A stretch of DNA of 64,000 bases from contig CP085831.1 in assembly GCA_020809705.1 (NCBI GenBank), forward strand, positions 1,798,001 through 1,862,000, read 5' to 3'. Positions 23,997-36,710 of this stretch are shown here, one piece after another. Below the pieces are notes generated by a model. The model was not told the origin of the DNA. It did no database searches and was given only the letters and a program-made list of their open reading frames with translations. The DNA is from Calonectria ilicicola. Its lineage: Eukaryota; Ascomycota; Sordariomycetes; Hypocreales; Nectriaceae. The position numbers and the translations under genes were made by a program. How positions within the stretch are numbered: position 1 is the first letter of the stretch; every line of letters begins with the position of its first letter.

Positions 23997-24600
23997 TTAT
24001 GCTCGGAAATGGACACCTCTGGCGCGAAGCTTTGAATCCTTCTTAATCTCAACCAACGCACCGCCAAACGGCCCACTGATCGTAAAGTTTTGGCATCGAA
24101 TCAGGCAAGTCTTTCTCGATTTGAATCCAGGGAAGCTTCCCGTGCACTCCATGTCCTCTGGAAGGTTGACGACGAGGCCGACGGGCCCATTGGCTCTGGT
24201 TCGCTTGCGGTCTAGCACCCCGATAGTTTGGAGCGAATTGCCTTTTCCATCTTGGTTGATCGCGCACGCAAATGGTCCGTCACTATCTGCGTTGACTGGT
24301 TGACCCGCGACGGAGATCGACTCGCCGGGTATAACCTGGAGAACAGCGTCTGTGGAGCTCAGAGCATTGAAGCTACGCAGCTACAGTTGATGTCAATTCT
24401 ACAGCCTGGACAGCATAGCCGTCTTGAATGTTGAAAACTGACCTTTGGTATTTGTATTTTAACTTATTGGCCACCAACCCTCCTTACTTTAATAAGGTTT
24501 TTGATGTGGCGCCACCCTCAATCATGGAGTCAACATCCCTTATGCTGTGTGGCGCATGAAATATCTCACAGCCGGCCGAACCGCCCAAGAAAAGTAATTC
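23997..24600 (-). pseudogene. Egh16/MAS3-like (DUF3129) gene, partial or degenerate
   Basis: The last exon, 24380-23997 (128 codons), carries the family hallmarks: a VNADSDGPFACAI block, then a conserved ECTGSFPG...CLIRCQN segment, and the C-terminal GPFGG. The usual cysteine after GPFGG is Ala. An upstream piece ending at 24488 with a GTAAGG donor encodes a matching GCEIFH...DVDSMIEGG segment. The region between them does not join cleanly, and no N-terminal signal peptide is found in frame. Egh16/MAS3 proteins are secreted and induced in appressoria of plant- and insect-infecting fungi. I judge this a decayed or mis-assembled family member; the C-terminal exon is the secure part. Confidence 0.55.
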
Positions 24601-24925
24601 TAGGGCTAGTTTAGATCAATCTACTTAACCCGGGTAGTGTTGCATACTTCAGCCGTTGATTGGAGCTTGCCAGTGGGCCGAGATCCACTGGATCTCATCA
24701 ATGCCGCGTACTACTGGTACGAAAGCAAGGCGGAAATAGCGATCATATTGGTGAATGGCTCACCGATCATCGGCTCTTGGCTGCAGCGTCCCTGATAGTC
24801 CGATTTCATTTGACCTTTATTTAAACGATAGTTGAATTTTATAGAATCAATCTTGGATTTCCTACTCCAGGGAAATGTATTCAAATTCCGGACCAATACA
24901 CAGGGCTTGATTCTAGCTTCCAGTC

Positions 24926-27328
24926 TCACCCCAAGATAAGTTTGACTTGCGACTCCTCTTTGTGCTGCTCCCAAGTGTTGGCAAGGATGCGGCCAGATGC
25001 TTGTCGATATGCTACTCCTTTCTTCCACTCGATCCATAGCACAAAATAGCAATCCTCTTTGCCATCTTTCCAGTACTCTACATGCTCCTCATCTGAATCT
25101 GATTCCCTCAAGGAGCTCTCTCCGGAATCAGATTCGTCCGCTTCTGGATCTCCCAAAAGATTTGATGCTTCGTTTTGATCATCCTCCTCTTTGTGACTCT
25201 GAACCAAATCATTGTACTTGTCTTTCAAGCCAGAAGAATTCCATTTAGCCGGATTCTTAGACAAGCCGCGAAGTTCCTTTTCAAGCGTCCCCATCCAGCC
25301 TTTTGCGACTGCGACTAGCTCAATTCGCGTTAGTCCTTGATTTCCTTCTTCGGTTGCAGATAAATCTGCTTCCATTAATATGACGCCGATACCGTTCCCA
25401 TCGTTATCTTGAATTAATAGCTTTTTTTCACTAGCAAAATTGAACAGAATGGTCGGATTTACCAACAAAAATGCACGATCTGTTACACAGTACAGGTACT
25501 TTGTTTGTTCCATCAACTCTGGTGTATCCTCTCTTTTCAACACAGGAACTGGGTACCATGATTTCTTATTGGGTTCGGATCTGTGATAATAAGAAAATCG
25601 GAGGAGATCTCGAGGTAGATTAGGAATTCGTGCGCTGTCTTTCCGCTTCGAATACGGTGGTGGTTGATATTCCTCCCGCAACCACCCGTCCGGGAGAGTC
25701 TCGTCACCAAAGTCGCCATTGACGGCTTTTTTATACTTGTGCCATTGTGACTGGATCTTTCTCCGCTCTAGGCTGTGAGGGGACGACAACGCATACCACT
25801 CCGTCGCCGGTTCCAGGAAGCCGCGAGCTGGATAAGTGTGTACAATGGCAAATTCACTGTCCCATGGAAAGCAGGTATCACCATCCTAACCCATCCACGA
25901 CCAACTGGGTATGTGTTCTTGTGATGAGTCATCTGCAGATTCTGTAGATGGAATTCTCCTCCTAGATCCATGGATGGAGCGCCACAAAAGCGCCACGTCG
26001 AAGTAAAACTCTGGAAGACCAAAGATGAGTCCTCCTGGAAACAGCCGGTGAAGGAAGGCTTGAATTCCCGCGAATGCACGGAGTATGTCTCTAGCAAAGG
26101 TCAAATTCTTATTGTCATAATTCCTCACTAGATCTGAGAGGTTGGATAGGGTGGGCACTCTTGCGGTTCTCCAGCGACCTGCATACCAGAGCTGGGATCC
26201 CAACGCGTCCTTCTTATCTGCTGCAGGATGGAAATGGAGTTCTTCGTGCCAACCGGCACAACTGCAGTGCCAATAGACAGGGCCATTATCAAAAATCACA
26301 CGCCGCTTCGCGAGCAAAAACTCCTGGAATGTCCAAGCTCGCGCCTCATAAGATCTGGGGTCCTTGCTCTTGTCGACCTTGTTAATTCTGGTCATCATCT
26401 CGCCATCGGGAATATTTACGACGACTTGATCCGCAGTACGGCCTGTCGTAAGCCCTTGAAGGCCTCGAAGTCCGAAGTTAGCGTCGCGTCCAGTCGCTGC
26501 AACAATGCATACTGCAGAATTTGCGTATATGAAAGCCATATTGTCCAGTTCGTGTTTCACTGTGCTGTGATCATCCTGTACAATGCAGAGGCTATCAACC
26601 CACAAGTACCGCCCACCGAGGAACTTGGTCACCTCGAACGCATCGCGAATGGTAGTAGGGATGTCGGCTGCTAGCCGGCCTGTGCTCAATGCTCCATCTT
26701 TGCAAAGCTCCTCAAGGGTGTCGAATGTAAGTTTCAGGTTGGGAATTTGTCCCCACGTGTATGACAACGTAAAGTAATCTCTCATAGTAATGCTGAAAGG
26801 CACAATTCATGAATTGGTGACATCCACAAGGAGTTCCGGATATATAGGCTCAACACCTTCTATCCATTGCGGCTGGTTGCACTTGTCACAGTGCTCGGCC
26901 AGACATTTCGGAAGCCAACTGCGAACAACATCCTCATTGATCCAACAGGGGTCGATGATCCTGCCTCTTCCAGGCAGCTCCACCTTGTCTTTCTTGTTGC
27001 TGGCAATAAGCTCAAGGTTTTTGGTCGTGCTCCAGTATGATACTTTCTTCCACTTGTAAAATAGGCCCAAATGTATGCTCGTCTGACCCGCATATTTCTG
27101 AATTTCAATTTCCTGGTCTTGATACATTGGACCCCTTCCGTACATGTATTTTGTAGTACGAATCCATTCAGCATGAGGGCAATCGCTCTCAATCAGGTCC
27201 GAGACCTTACCGAGTTTGGCCCGAGCATTGGTCTGGAATGGCATGCCGTACACGGCTAGAATTTTGGCGCAAATAGGACATGATGACAGATCGCTGATAT
27301 TGGTAAGATCAACTTCGACGAACTCCAT
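24926..27328 (-). pseudogene. HET-domain (heterokaryon incompatibility) protein gene with two in-frame stops
   Basis: One intron-less frame of 801 codons from ATG 27328 to stop 24926, broken by TGA at 26809-26807 and TAG at 25888-25886. The first segment has a CPIC motif. Directly after the TGA comes the canonical HET domain: FTLSYTWGQ, LWVDSLCIVQDD, a glycine-rich NFGLRG stretch and RAWTFQEFLLAKRRVIF. The TAG falls right after PSWSWMG, where HET proteins typically have Trp (WSWxGW). The C-terminal third is charged, with an acidic EEDD...DSDEEH cluster. HET proteins trigger cell death on non-self fusion. The frame is perfect apart from two transition-type stops, so either recent inactivation or mRNA-level repair is possible. 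Confidence 0.8.
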
Positions 27329-27479
27329 TATTATGCTCTTTTGGTTGGCAAGTTTCAACAAGAAGCGGTTGTTCGATGAAACAGAACGATGTCGGCATCA
27401 CCCCAGACTTCTCCGCTTTCCTTCTGTATAGCACATAAGCCGGTAGGAAAAGCTTCCAAGAAAATTTCTCATCCTTGTT

Positions 27480-27660
27480 TATGCATTTTTAAGAATTTTC
27501 AAAATTAAATATTTAAAATGAATAAGACCTCTATTGCAATAATTATAATAATAGTAGAACAAATTTAATATTTTAACTTTTTATTACTTCAAATAGTATT
27601 ATTTTACTATTCTATTCTTAATTCTATACAATATATTAAACATAAAGGTAAACATCTAGT
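27480..27660. other. Small AT-rich island
   Basis: About 180 bp of strongly AT-rich sequence between the HET gene and the pectate lyase, adjoining the second copy of a dispersed repeat; it looks like a short RIP-affected relic. Confidence 0.4.
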
Positions 27661-27672
27661 AAACATGTTTTT

Positions 27673-27742
27673 GACAAGATCTTGTATTTTCTAAGGGCCA
27701 TAGTTGTATATGAGAGGAGGGAGAAAATATTTGGCTCAAAAA
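27673..27742 (+). repeat. Dispersed repeat, copy 2 (RIP-like)
   Basis: Partner of 23546-23615. Relative to copy 1 it shows mainly G-to-A and C-to-T changes. Confidence 0.65.
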
Positions 27743-27880
27743 GTACATTTAAAACGTCCGTAGCTAAATCTCTTCTATTTGCATGTCTAGCTTTTAGTTG
27801 GCTTAGGCAAAAGCTTCCACCCCTAGTGACAAATAACGAAAACGATGAAGGATAAGCCTTTCGCATCTTTCTGATAGCCT

Positions 27881-29124
27881 TTAAAATGATAGCGTCTGGC
27901 CCGCCTCCTTGGTAACAGCAGCCTTAACATTTGCCGAGCCCAAAAGGGTAAACGAGTAAGGAATCTTACTCGTAGACAGCGTACCGACGGGAGCCGTGTT
28001 CGCGCTCTCGCCACCAAGGACGACGTCCTCAGCGACGACGTAACTATGTCAATTCTGTCAGCGTCATTCATTCAACTTGATGCAAAAGAGGACATACCCA
28101 ACTTCAGAGCTAGACTCGGTGAAGATGGCCTTCTTTCCAACGTTTTCGAACACGGAGCTCTGGATCAGTGCCTGGGCATTCATGCGCGAGTTAACACCCG
28201 TGTCCATGGTATTATAGTACTGGCTGGGGACGTGTTAGATAGAACTCTTTCTCTGGAACATGGATATATACTTGATGATATGCGCAGTTCCGAAGCGGAG
28301 CAGTGGACCGCGGCTACGGACATTGTAAAAGTAGTTGTTGGCATATGTGACGTGCAGAGTGCCGGTGTCTTCGGCCGCGTTCTTATCCGAGTGTCCAACC
28401 AGTGTGCCCTTGGACTACACAATACTGTCAGCAAATGAGTTGTCTCCCTTTTCTCGAAGATTTTACTTGCGTGGTCGTGGAAGTATGTGTTTGAAATGGT
28501 CACAAAGTCGGCAGCATGCGACAGGTCGACAAGTCCATCGTAAAAGTCCTTGTCAACTTCACGGTCGCCAGAGATGTCACAGTGGTCTACCCAAACGTTC
28601 TTGGATAGCTGGATTGTGATACCATCGCCGTAGTCGGCCTCGACCTTACTGATCTTCATGTTGCGGACAATGACATTGGACTGACCTAGGATGGTTAGAC
28701 CAATACCCGTCAGAGCTGGAGAACATTGTTAGCGGTGAAACAGGGATAGCGGAGCATAACTTACAGCTTCCTGACTTTCCAATGATGGTCTTGTCAGACC
28801 CAACCTGCACTTTGGCTGCACCTGATATGGCGCCCTGAACGAGAATAATGCCCGGACCGTCGGCAATGGCTGCCGCAGAGAGTTGGGCGAGGGTGGTGAC
28901 GGTGGTGGTAGTACCTTTGGCGCCACCAGTTGTTCTAGCTACCCATCAGTGACCGACCTTTAATAACGACTAGCTAGGGAGACGAAGACTTACCCGCCAT
29001 TTTGAGTACAGTAGCCGACCGTACACGCATCGGTGGCAGTGGCTCTCTTTACGAGAGACGGGGCCGGTGAAGCTAAGAGGCCAGGGGCCAGTAGTGCCAG
29101 CGCAGCCAAGTCGATAAACTTCAT
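27881..29124 (-). CDS. Pectate lyase, polysaccharide lyase family 1
   Basis: Six exons (29124-28994, 28934-28765, 28715-28471, 28414-28272, 28223-28098, 28043-27881) sum to 978 nt, 325 aa, all in phase. Residues 1-18 or so form a signal peptide (MKFIDLAALALLAPGLLA), followed by a KR site. The family opening YCTQNGGTTGGAKGTTTTV is intact. The calcium and substrate region WVDHCDISGDREVDKDFYDG and the catalytic-Arg segment VNSRMNAQ are present. Exon 3 to 4 needs a GC-AG intron (GCAAGT at 28470), which restores the conserved HDH-SKGTLVGHSD. The enzyme cleaves de-esterified pectin by beta-elimination with calcium and points to plant-material degradation. No damage seen. Confidence 0.93.
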
Positions 29125-29226
29125 CTTTGACAATTAGGTGGGATTTTAAGGTTAGGATCGAGTGGATAAAAGCTATTGCTAATCGAAAACTTTAAAAACA
29201 AGCTTCAAATGCTGAGGAAACACCAT

Positions 29227-29234
29227 ATTTATAG
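29227..29234 (-). promoter_or_regulatory. TATA box of the pectate lyase gene
   Basis: TATAAATA on the minus strand about 105 bp upstream of the ATG at 29124. Confidence 0.45.
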
Positions 29235-30118
29235 ATAATGATCAACAACAACATCATGGTCGGTTACCCAGTCGTATGTTGGTACATCATATCAAGGGTT
29301 GATTCTGCGGCCTATCACGGCTGGAAGGATATGAAACTCCGTGTCGATCGGGGTGGCTAACAGGCGGAGAAAATTCTGATTGGAGGAAACTGGTGTCAGC
29401 TCGAATTGACACATCGTTGCAGCGGCCAACTTGGCTCCGGGACTGATTTTGGGGTTTTAGCCTGATGAAATAGCACCAATGCCAGAGCGCCTACCCTATA
29501 GACCGACCTTTCAACGCAGAGCATCAGAAAGATAAATAAGGCAGTGCTTCATGTTTTGGTACACGATATTTGGTCAATGAAGAAAAGAGCATGTGCACCG
29601 ATGTCGATGGAATTATACGCACTGGCTATTAAGCGCCTCGGCGGCAAGGATTATTGTGTCAAAAGATCCGTCAGAAATCGGTCCCATTCAGCACCCAGAA
29701 GGTAAGATTTAGAAGTATATTTCCCTGCAATTTGCAGACCTGTGGGGTGTAGTAATATCACAACCTGAAGTGGCTGTGTCTATTTTGGCGGATATTTCCT
29801 TCCCATAGGCATAATTATGCCTTGGCTCAGATCGACGTTTCGGAAAAAGCGCCCTCAAACTTTGCCAATTGACACACTATGGGTTACCTATTATATTCTC
29901 GGGAACTCTGAGAAAAGGTCAACTCATTCTTGCCTACGCTGAGATAGGGTCCATATTTCTACACGTCCTGCCAATCCTAATCAACATTCTGTTGACAAAC
30001 AGGTTGTTGAACCAATGGAACCCATAAACACCCGCACCCAGTCGAAAGTTGGGAATCCGTCTAATTTCGCATATGCGCATTAGCATTCGTTCTCTTGTAG
30101 ATGAGTCGAAAGAAAGAC
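29235..30118. other. Intergenic between pectate lyase and chitinase
   Basis: No separate gene recognised. A weak GTAAGT at the end of the chitinase frame could extend that gene by one exon of about 37 codons near 30060-29940. Confidence 0.35.
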
Positions 30119-33100
30119 TTACATGCCAGCAAGGACAAGTTGAAAGTCAAACGATGCCCTAGATCTGATCACCAGTGAAGACAAGACAACGTTGATGTAT
30201 TCTTTCCACTCTCTCTGGAGAGATGGAATGGTAACACCAGCACCATTTTGAGTGTACCAGTTGTCAAAATCCCCCAGAAGGTTGTAGATGGCTTCATACG
30301 TGCCACAAAAGGCGTTCCAAACTTCTTGTTCGTTCAAGTAGGTAAATACCATTCCTGGATGGGCATGACGGTTAGGACCGGGGATAAAATGGCCGGGTAT
30401 AGCTAATATTACTCACCCATCTCTTTAGTGGCCGAGAGCTGTTCATCGGGTGACATCTGGCCATATTTTATATAATTCACCGGCTGGTGTCCGCTAAACA
30501 TAGAGCCCTTCATACGGTTTGGCCTGGCCTTCAAAATGGTTAGCCGGTCGAGGTGAGCCTCGTTGCCCAGCTCAGCCAACATGAGATAAATTAACGCTAC
30601 GCTGCTTCCGTCTAGTTTCCGAGGAAAGCTTGGCTGCGCCCTTAGAATGTATCTCTTTGTGAAGTCGCAAGGCACCTTTGCAGCTGCATTGTTTGGACTG
30701 GGCTCTTGGCCATCAATTTTACCCTTGTTGAGCCACTGGGTAAAAAAGTCACCAATAATCTGGCCTTCAAAAACGTGTTCGGCTATGGATTAGATTAGCT
30801 ATGTGTATATGGTGGGATATAATCATGGGGAACGTCTGCTTACTTTGGTATTTGGTACGGACTTCGACCACTCCGTTTGGACTTTGGACTAGGGCTGTGT
30901 CGTGCGGTCGCAAGGCCCCAACGGACCAATCCGAACATGAAACACTAGTGTTTCCCCAGTATCTAGAAATACTATCCCACTTATTCCCCTCAATGTTTTC
31001 CCAATCATTCTGAGCCGGAGCTGGGAAGGCTGGATACTTGTATGGAGCCGTGGTGAGAGAATACTTCGTTGGCTGATCGCACACGGAAACCTCCTTGGCT
31101 GACATTGTTGCCTTGCCGTTTTCTCGTTTATCGAGCTCTGCGAACTCATCATCGTCTGAAAAATCTCTTTTCGATATGCGGGAAAGAGTGCCAGGCCAGG
31201 AACCGTCATCTGCATTACAGCCATTGCATTTCTCGATGTCGTCGTATCCGTGAATGACGTCCATGTTTACGCAACCACAACAAGCTCCGGATATCTTATC
31301 CACGCCACAAGTAATACAGCTTTTGCATTTGAACTTATTCTCCTGCAGAGAGTCTAAACCAGCTACCGAGTCTATATCCATATAGGTACTCGGGTTGACA
31401 ATGTCTGAGCCTGGGGGGTAGCCCCACGCAGCAGTCTGTCCCAATGAGGGCTTTTGCGGGTAACAAACGGCTCCCTCGCTTGGTGCTTGCTGGTATATAT
31501 TAGTGTTCTGTGCGTTCGAAACTAGGATAATGCTTACGCCTTCATTAACAATGTAGGGCAGAGCTTTGGACTCGTTCCAACCGAGAGTATTACTAATAAA
31601 AGAGATGATTAAAAATGCAACATATATGAAGGTGGTATGGGTTCTTACTCATCATCAATATCGTAGTGTTGGAAAGCAAGGGAGCTAGTTTAAATCGATT
31701 AGCTAGATGCATTATTATTTTGACTAAAACATACGAGATTTTCGTGTCTGTACAGGACTCTGCACCACCCGCAAGTCCAGGGTAGAATGAAAACTGTGTC
31801 AGCGTGGTGTAGTGCACCTTCATCTAAGCGAGAAACAAGTTAGTCATTTGATCCTTTCAATGAACCCACTACAATGGTGTACGTACGTCTGTGAGTGGAA
31901 TGCTGAGAAATCGCAGGTCCTTAGCAAACTCCAAGCCGATTTTGAGCCCAAAGGTGAGCCGAGAGCTTAATGCAATCCTACCACCCTTGCCAGCCGTGTT
32001 ATAAACTCTGTTATCTTTTTCAGGGATGGAGATGCGTGTCTTTTCTCGGTCTACGTTTCGAGTGCCAGCCTTGTCCGAAGGGTTGGGAGGAAAATTAAAG
32101 TCAAAGCCTCCGAAATCCGAATTGACTTTGGCACTCAGCTTCCCGTCAAAGAACGGTCCGCTAGGGCTCGCACTACCTCCAGTTGTATCGTTGAATGATG
32201 CCAGCATGAAGTCATATTGAACATATGGGTCGACGCTGACCGAGCCACCTGTGCTTGAGGCTGCGATATCATGACCTCCACGTTTCTGAGGCGTGGAATT
32301 GGTCCAGGCTGGATTACCCTTGCCAGCCTTTGTCATGTCGAATTCGCCAATTCCACCTACTGAATAGGTCAAGTTGGAAACACCCTTGACGTTTAAGAAT
32401 CCGTTCGCTTGTTTAACGTCCAATAAGTTGTTCATTGAAGCCTACGTTGGGATGGTCAATTCTCATTCCTCATATAGAATATCTGGAGAAGAATTCAGAC
32501 TCACTACTAGGGAGAAGCCAAAGCTAAACTTGGCGTTTATGCTTCCTGTGATGGATGCGCCAAAGCCTTGTTCGTAGTCATCCCCACTGACCTCACATTC
32601 ATTGATGGTATCCCACATGAGTGGGGCGGTGATGCCTTCTTTGATAAGATCTCCATCATCAGACTGGAGCAATTCGGTCTTGGCGGTCGAGTACATTGTC
32701 CTCCAGTCCGCATTCCTGTCCGCAAAAAATCTTTTGACGAGCTTGTCGGAGGCAGAAGCACCAGATTGAATACCTGGAGAATCAACAGCGGCATTCCAGT
32801 AACCTCTAGTGTTTGAGTAATCTATTCGAATCTCAGTATTATCAGTGTCTCTGCGTGTATTTGTAAGATTTAAGTCAAACGCAAAGTCAAAAATCTCGGA
32901 TGTGGGCGAGAGGCTTCTTTTTTCAACCGGCAGAGTCTGATCTGAATGAAAAGTAAGTATAGCCACGAGTGACAGGAAGATAATTTGTCGCTTACCTTTC
33001 GAAACTTCAAGAGATATTGCTCTTGCAAACGAGTTTGGAGCACACTAGATAAAGAAGGTCAGCCCCAATCATATAACTATGAATGTGATTAAAGGGTGAA

Positions 33101-35340
33101 CAAAAAACTGACATTATCCGGCATTTCAACAACTGTGCCTTCAACACCGCGTTCCATTATTCGGAAACACCCTTCAACGTCATCACTGAAACACGCAACC
33201 CGGGCCTTCTGAACTTGGTCCACTGGTTGATCTTGTACATCTTTGGGGCAGTCTAGGAAAACAAGTGGCTCAGCTTCGCCACTCCTCTTCCTAAGCGACG
33301 AGACAGCGAATGAGTCTCCTGTTATAAGAATGAACCCAAAGCCTGTTTCGTTGGGATCTATCTGGCCGGAATTGGCATTGGCGCCGAAGTTGACAAGACC
33401 GTAACTGGTTTTGACATCTTTGGGAGGAAGCATATCGGCCGGGAAAATTCTCTCCAAGTCGACTAGTGTAAAAGGAGCATTTGTGCTGTTAGTTACCTCA
33501 CCATTTGAGATAGCTTTGAGAGCTTCGAGATTGCCGGTGTCGAGATCGATAGCCCAAATCATTAAACCATGAAGCCCCATTTTGCTAGCATAATCTACCT
33601 TCATCTTGAATGTAGTGGCATCGTCGAATCTTGGTCGATATGATCAGCCTGGCTATTTGTCACCGTCTTGAGTCTTGTTATGTGTACTTACGATATCCAG
33701 CTATGCCCGTTATAAACCATGTATCGGGCGGCGGCAGCCTCATCAAAATACGATTCTCCACCAGTTTGGTCAAGAATATCTCTAATTTCTGTGAGTGGAA
33801 TCACAAGAGAACTTAGCCCAACTCACTAAGATGATAGAAAAGGCTTAATCTCACTCACCACTGTACGACAAGATTCCTGCTGTGTTGGAGCAAGGACCAG
33901 CCTCACCGGGGCCTCTGAAATTGCATCCTGGCTTCCAGCATGAAGCGGATTCAAGTTCAAACGAGCGCCCATAAAACCCGAGTCCAAGAACAATACTTGA
34001 AGGATCGATGCCAACACGCCAAAACTAGACACCTGTATTAGCTAATTGCTTGAAAGGCAACCAAGGAACCTTACTAAGTCAAGTGCCAGGTCAATTTCTG
34101 TCAAGTTAGTGTGAGCAAGCACTTGGTTGCCAATTGGGTTATCTCTGTCCCAGACACCGTGCAGGTCATAGGACATAAGGTTAATCCAATCAGCGTATGC
34201 TTCCATAGCCTTAAGATCAAAGTGGCGGAGGTACCAATAAGAAGACGGGGCGGTAAAAGTGATGATGTATTGACGGCCGCTTGCGGTAATAGCCTCGCGC
34301 AGCTCTTTGAGTAGTGCGGTATAGTTCTCGCCGTCGGTTTCTGAACCGCCGCGATCTTCTGCACCTGGGTACTCCCAGTCTATTGGGTGCTGGTTAATTT
34401 TACTGAGAGTTTCAATATATGGACTCAAACTTACCGAAATCTATAACATCAACCAGTGTTAGCTTTCCTTCACGAATAACGGGTCGCAGAAAAACTCACC
34501 GACACCATCATAGCCATACTCGGATAAGAAACCGAGCAGGTTTTCAATAAAGATGGCTCTGTTTTCCTTAGTAGAGGCAAGAGTAGGAAAGACAGCTTGC
34601 CAAGGTCCAGGGTCGCTAAAGGTCCAACCGCCAAGAGCAATCACAATTTTAAGATTAGGATTTCTAGCTTTCACATTTCCGATGTTCTTGTAGATACTAG
34701 GATTGATGCCATCCATGTTAGTAACTTGGAAAGCCCCATTGATATATCCAAAGGATACGTAAAGATGGGTGATCATATGCACAGGGATCTCTCCGGGACC
34801 CATTGTGCCGCACGGCTTATCCATATTCCATGTCTCCCAATATCCAATGATAATTTTTTGAACATCGGAAGGGGCAGCATTAGGCTTGGGGGTTCCACAG
34901 TTGGACTGGCATCCAGTTGTACAAAAGTCGGCAGTTGTACCGCAGAAGCCGTGTTGAGAGCAACACACGTTTAGAGGACAGGTTTTCCCTGGCGTATCAG
35001 CATATTCACCACACTCGGCTGTTGCGTTGCAATTCGACTGGCAACCGTCGCCGCAGTATTTGGGGCTATATCCGCACCAGCCGTCCTCACCACAGCAGGC
35101 CCCGTTAACACATGGTTTATCAGGACCGCAAGTGTAGTCATTCTGACCGGATGCTGTTATATTTGACGCAAGAGTTGTCTGGCGGGAATAGAGTCCTCTT
35201 GCGTCCAAAGAAGCATGGTGGGAGTCTTCGATATGTGTAACAAGATGCGCGTGGACTTGAGCATGAAGAAAAAGCAATACCAAGAGGTGTGCTACCAATA
35301 AAAAGAAAGTACTTGGGTAACGACCCAAATGAGATGGCAT
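30119..35340 (-). CDS. Killer-toxin-like GH18 chitinase (fungal subgroup C), 15 exons
   Basis: Fifteen exons sum to 4,401 nt (1,466 aa), all junctions in phase: 35340-34500, 34440-34435, 34379-34075, 34024-33859, 33788-33692, 33629-33113, 33044-32996, 32941-32505, 32441-31887, 31823-31735, 31684-31649, 31592-31538, 31489-30844, 30782-30417, 30354-30119. Order: N-terminal signal peptide; two hevein-type chitin-binding modules (CGYSPKYCGDGCQSNC and CGTTADFCTTGCQSNC cores); GH18 barrel with the complete catalytic DGVDFDWEYP, MSYDLHG, GFYGRSF and MIWAIDLD strands; then a long C-terminal region typical of proteins related to the killer-toxin alpha/beta precursor. The catalytic motif is split by two introns around a 6-nt exon. 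Such enzymes are secreted, cut chitin and are linked to fungal-fungal interaction. It is divergent from a LysM gene. Confidence 0.9.
34435..34440 (-). other. 6-nt microexon in the GH18 catalytic motif
   Basis: ATTTCG between TAG acceptor 34443-34441 and GTAAGT donor at 34434. It completes one Asp, encodes Phe and begins the next Asp of DGVDFDWE. Confidence 0.85.
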
Positions 35341-36710
35341 AATGTAATGAAGGTACACAGGTGAGGTCTAACAGAAGCTGATGATGAATCAATGATGGGG
35401 AGATCGATTGACGAGTTTATGAGTTGAGACCAGAGGGGGAAGTGATATCCTTTTCGCCACAACTTGAAGCACCCGAAAAGTCATTAGCCGTAATTACGCG
35501 AAGAGAACCACCATAACTCTAGACAGGGCTCATGTGAACCGCCAGTGTGAGTCTGAGCACTTGTGTATTGTGCCCGCTTACCATCCTTCATCTCCCTCCT
35601 GCAGGAAAGCCGGCTGGGTCTTCTTCGTATTCATCTCAACCTACCTCAAAGATAAGACGATCGAAGGGTTTCCCCTGCATGTAGCGCAAGAAGCCTCGTG
35701 GGGAGAACCCGCAGATCCTTCCGAGTTTGTAGGCATTCAAGATCATGAGTTGGATGCACAGGGGTCAGTCGGCGGTTCGCCACCGTTGCTCACGAGACAA
35801 TAAGTGAGCGAATTAATGCCAACGTAATTTCTATAGGCAAAAAAGACTTCCAAAGGTCATAAGGTTTAAATCAGTACGGAGCTGAGGCCCATCTTGTCGA
35901 TTTGAGCGGAGTTAGCCTATGGGAGATTATCCCTGGCAAACTGCCTGCAATTTTCTATCACACGCTATTGGATAGCCTGGGCCACAAGGGTGACTTTCTA
36001 CGACCCTGTCTGCATGCTCCTCCACACAGTTAGTTGCACGTTGCGCCGCATAGTTCCAAATCGGGCGACTGCACATCACATGCGAGGTTATTTCGTCCAA
36101 AATCCGCTAGCGTGCCAATGGGCATCTCATCAGCTCGGTGGAGAATCATCCAATCACCATCGGCCATGCACTGACGGAGGTCTCAGCGCTGCATGTTTAG
36201 AGCAGATAGATTTCTTATCACATACATCGCAAACCAGCGGAAATCGACTCAGCCTTGTGATTTCTCCACATGGCCACAATCCTGAATTCTTGGCAGATAA
36301 ATTCTTGGCAGATGCGGCCCGTTGACCGAAGCGATTATCCACTTTTGTGTATCAAATCCGGGGCGGGCGCAGATGAGGCATATCCAAAATGATCTTTTGC
36401 AAAGCCGCCGAACCGTTTATCCCATTTCCGATTAGTTCAGGGGTTCAACGGCGTGGTTCAGTCGCCACATTAGTCTAATACTAAGACATTCGTTCGTTGG
36501 GCGTGACAACCCATTCAGTTAGAGGATCGATAGCCGTGAGCACTTTCCACAAAAGTTTAACCGTCTAAGTCAGTATTTCTATCTCGATCAATTTTCCCTC
36601 GTCAGCTCTATTTGCAACCTGCCCACACACTCATTCTCTATTTCTCACTCATTCGTTTATTCGGCTTTAGAAATAGCAACAGCCGCACCCTGACTGCACT
36701 CATCCCCACG
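35341..36710. other. Shared divergent promoter region of chitinase and LysM genes
   Basis: About 1.37 kb between the two start codons. An 89-codon non-ATG frame at 35534-35803 has no family resemblance. No other gene seen. Confidence 0.5.

Noticed and set aside
29940..30118. Extra 3' exon of the chitinase after GTAAGT at 30124
   Set aside because: The extension of about 37 codons is open, but it resembles no family C terminus, and the in-frame TAA at 30119 is adequate.
35534..35803. 89-codon frame in the chitinase-LysM spacer
   Set aside because: Non-ATG start and no family resemblance; lies in the shared promoter.
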